Below the pieces are notes generated by a model. The model had not been told where the DNA came from, did no database searches, and saw only the letters and a list, made by a program, of their open reading frames with translations. A stretch of DNA of 64,000 nucleotides from Shinisaurus crocodilurus (Eukaryota; Chordata; Lepidosauria; Squamata; Shinisauridae), in the NCBI GenBank assembly GCA_021292165.1, contig CM037880.1, positions 142,292,564 through 142,356,563 on the forward strand, written 5' to 3'. Of the stretch, positions 62,360 to 64,000 are shown piece by piece. How positions within the stretch are numbered: the stretch's first letter is position 1; every line of letters begins with the position of its first letter. A program made the position numbers and the translations under genes.

Positions 62360-64000
62360 GAATCATAGAAAAGTAGAGTTGGAAGGGGCATCGAGTCCAA
62401 CCCCCTGCTCAATGCAGGAATCCAAGTCAAAGCATCCCTGACAGATGGCTGTCCAGCTGCAGCTTGAATGCCTCCAGAGTGGGAGAGCCCACCACCTCCC
62501 TAGGTAGTTGGTTCCATTGTCTTATTGCTCTAACAGTCAGGAATTTTTTCTTGATGTTTAGGTGGAATCTGGGTTCCTGTAACGTGAGCCCACTATTCCG
62601 TGTCCTGCAAACTGGGATGATCGAGAAGAGATCCTGGCCCTCCTCTGTGTGACAACCCTTCAAGTACTGGAAGAGTGCAATCATAGCTCACCTCAGTCTC
62701 CTCTTCTGAAGGCTAACCATGCCCAGTTCTTTCAGTCTCTCCTCATAGGGCCTTGTTTCCAGTCCCTTTATCATCTTTGTTGCCCTCCTCTGAACCCTCT
62801 CCAGTTTGTCTACATCCTTCTTGAAGTGTGGTGCCCAGAACTGGACGCGGTACTCAAGATGAGGCCTAACCAGTGCTGAGTAAAGGGGAATGATCACTTC
62901 ACACAATTTGGAAGCTATACTTCTATTAATGCAGCCCAAAATAGCATTTGCCTTCTTTGCAGCCACATCGCATTGCTGGCTCATATTCAGTTTGTGATCT
63001 ACAACAATTCCAAGATCCTTCTCACTTGTAGTATTGTTGAGCCAAGTGCCTGTAACTCTGGCACTCTGTAACTCTGCATTTGGTTTCCTTTCCCTAGGTG
63101 CAGCACTTGGCATTTATCCCTATTGAACTTTATTCTGTTGTTTTCGGCCCAGCGCTCCAGCCTATCGAGATCGCTTTGAATTTTGTTTCTGTCTTCCAGA
63201 GTATTAGCTGTTCTACCCAACTTTGTGTCATCTGCAAGTTTGATAAGCATTCCCCTGCACCTCCTCATCCAAGTCATTAATAAAAATGTTGAAGAGCACT
63301 GGGCCCAGGACCGAGCCCTGCGGTACCCCGCCCGTTACCTCTCCCCAGTTTGAGAAGGTACCATTGATAAGCACTCTTTGAGTCCGATTCTGTAGCCAAT
63401 TGTGGATCTACCTGATAGTTGTTCCATCTAGCCCACTTTTAGCTAGCTTGCTAATCAGGATGTCATGAGGCACTTTGTTGAAAGCTTTGCTGAAGTCCAG
63501 ATATATTATGTCCACAGCATTCCCACAGTCCACAAGGGAGGTTACCCGATCAAAAAATGAGATCAGATTAGTCTGGCAGGATTTGTTCTTGACAAATCCA
63601 TGTTGCCTTCTAGTAATCACTGCATTGTTTTCAAGGTGCCTACAGACTGACTGACTTATTTATTATATTTATACCCTGCCTTTTTTCCTGCAAGGAACCC
63701 AAGGCGGCTTACATAATCCTCCTCCTCCTCTCCATGTTATCCTCACAACAACCCTGTGAGGTATAATCTGCTCCAAAATTTTCCCAGGGATTGATGTCAG
63801 ACTGGCTGGTCTATAGTTCCCAGGTTCCTCCTCCTTGCCCCTTTTGAAGATGGGAACAACATTTGCCCTCCTCCAGTCATCTGGCACTTCACCTGTCCTC
63901 CATGATTTCTCAAAGATAATAGACAGTGGTTCTGAGAGTTCTTCTGCCGGTTCCTTTATTACTCTAGGATGCAGTTTGTCAGGCCCTGGAGATTTAAACT
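62360..64000 (-). mobile_element. CR1 LINE, long 5'-incomplete copy
   Basis: The 3' end at about 62360 (plus-strand AGAATCATAGAAAAGTAGAG) is the CR1 tail. Going left to right on the minus strand from 64,000, RT segments read MPDDWRRANVVPIFKRGKEE, NYRPASLTSIPGKILEQII, RRQHGFVKNKSCQTNLISFF, IIYLDFSKAFNKVPHD and [11 protein letters not shown] (the F-A-D-D active site, here L-A-D-D). The C-terminal part is DLGIVVDHKLNMSQQCD and LYSALVRPHLEYRVQFW. Frames are broken by small indels and a nested SINE. It continues beyond the window. Confidence 0.92.
63656..63762 (-). mobile_element. Sauria-type SINE 3' fragment nested in CR1
   Basis: Minus strand reads CCTCACAGGGTTGTTGTGAG, AGCCGCCTTGGGTTCCTTGC and GGCAGGGTATAAATATAATA. 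CR1 coding sequence (ILEQII) stops on one side and resumes on the other (RRQHGFVKN). Confidence 0.85.

Noticed and set aside
1..64000. CRISPR arrays, operons, ribosome-binding sites, tRNA genes
   Set aside because: The window is vertebrate nuclear DNA; the only tRNA-like sequences are SINE heads.

Overview
The window looks like nuclear DNA from a squamate reptile (lizard or snake). It is AT-rich and intron-dominated. Its repeats are typical of that group: a tRNA-derived Sauria-type SINE, CR1 and L2 LINEs, L1, a DIRS-type tyrosine-recombinase retroelement, hAT and pogo DNA transposons, and many palindromic MITEs. The assignment is inferred from the repeat mix and the host gene; no species can be named.

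The only host gene I can support is CTDP1 (FCP1, the RNA polymerase II CTD phosphatase), on the minus strand. Ten consecutive internal exons can be placed between 58,854 and 20,317. Splice phase agrees at all nine junctions and the frame stays open. They cover the end of the N-terminal domain, the FCPH phosphatase domain with its DLDQT motif and downstream DD pair, a long acidic Ser-rich region, the BRCT domain and part of the C-terminal tail. The first exon must lie beyond 64,000 and the last exon(s) before position 1.

Layout, left to right. 1-9 kb: a foldback MITE, a 5S-rRNA/CR1 chimeric SINE, a complete pogo-type transposon with an apparently intact transposase and a GC-rich minisatellite, and a 544-bp block present twice at about 99 percent identity. 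9.9-14 kb: a decayed DIRS element carrying a Penelope-like/hammerhead-like insert. 15.5-18.6 kb: a LINE copy with its 5' end and ORF1, split by a hAT MITE. 20-40 kb: CTDP1 exons 11 to 7 with an L2 LINE, two more pogo-type elements (one inside a SINE) and a Tigger MITE. 40-58 kb: CTDP1 exons 6 to 3, a third pogo family, CR1, L1, SINEs and a full-length hAT transposon split by a DIRS fragment. 58-64 kb: exon 2, several foldback elements including a 1.5-kb palindrome, and a long CR1 running off the end.

The most notable points are the pogo-type element with its captured minisatellite and its relatives sharing CCGTAT ends; the dense set of long palindromic elements, two of which sit at duplication junctions; the 5S-CR1 SINE abutting the duplicated block; and a probable GC-AG intron in CTDP1.
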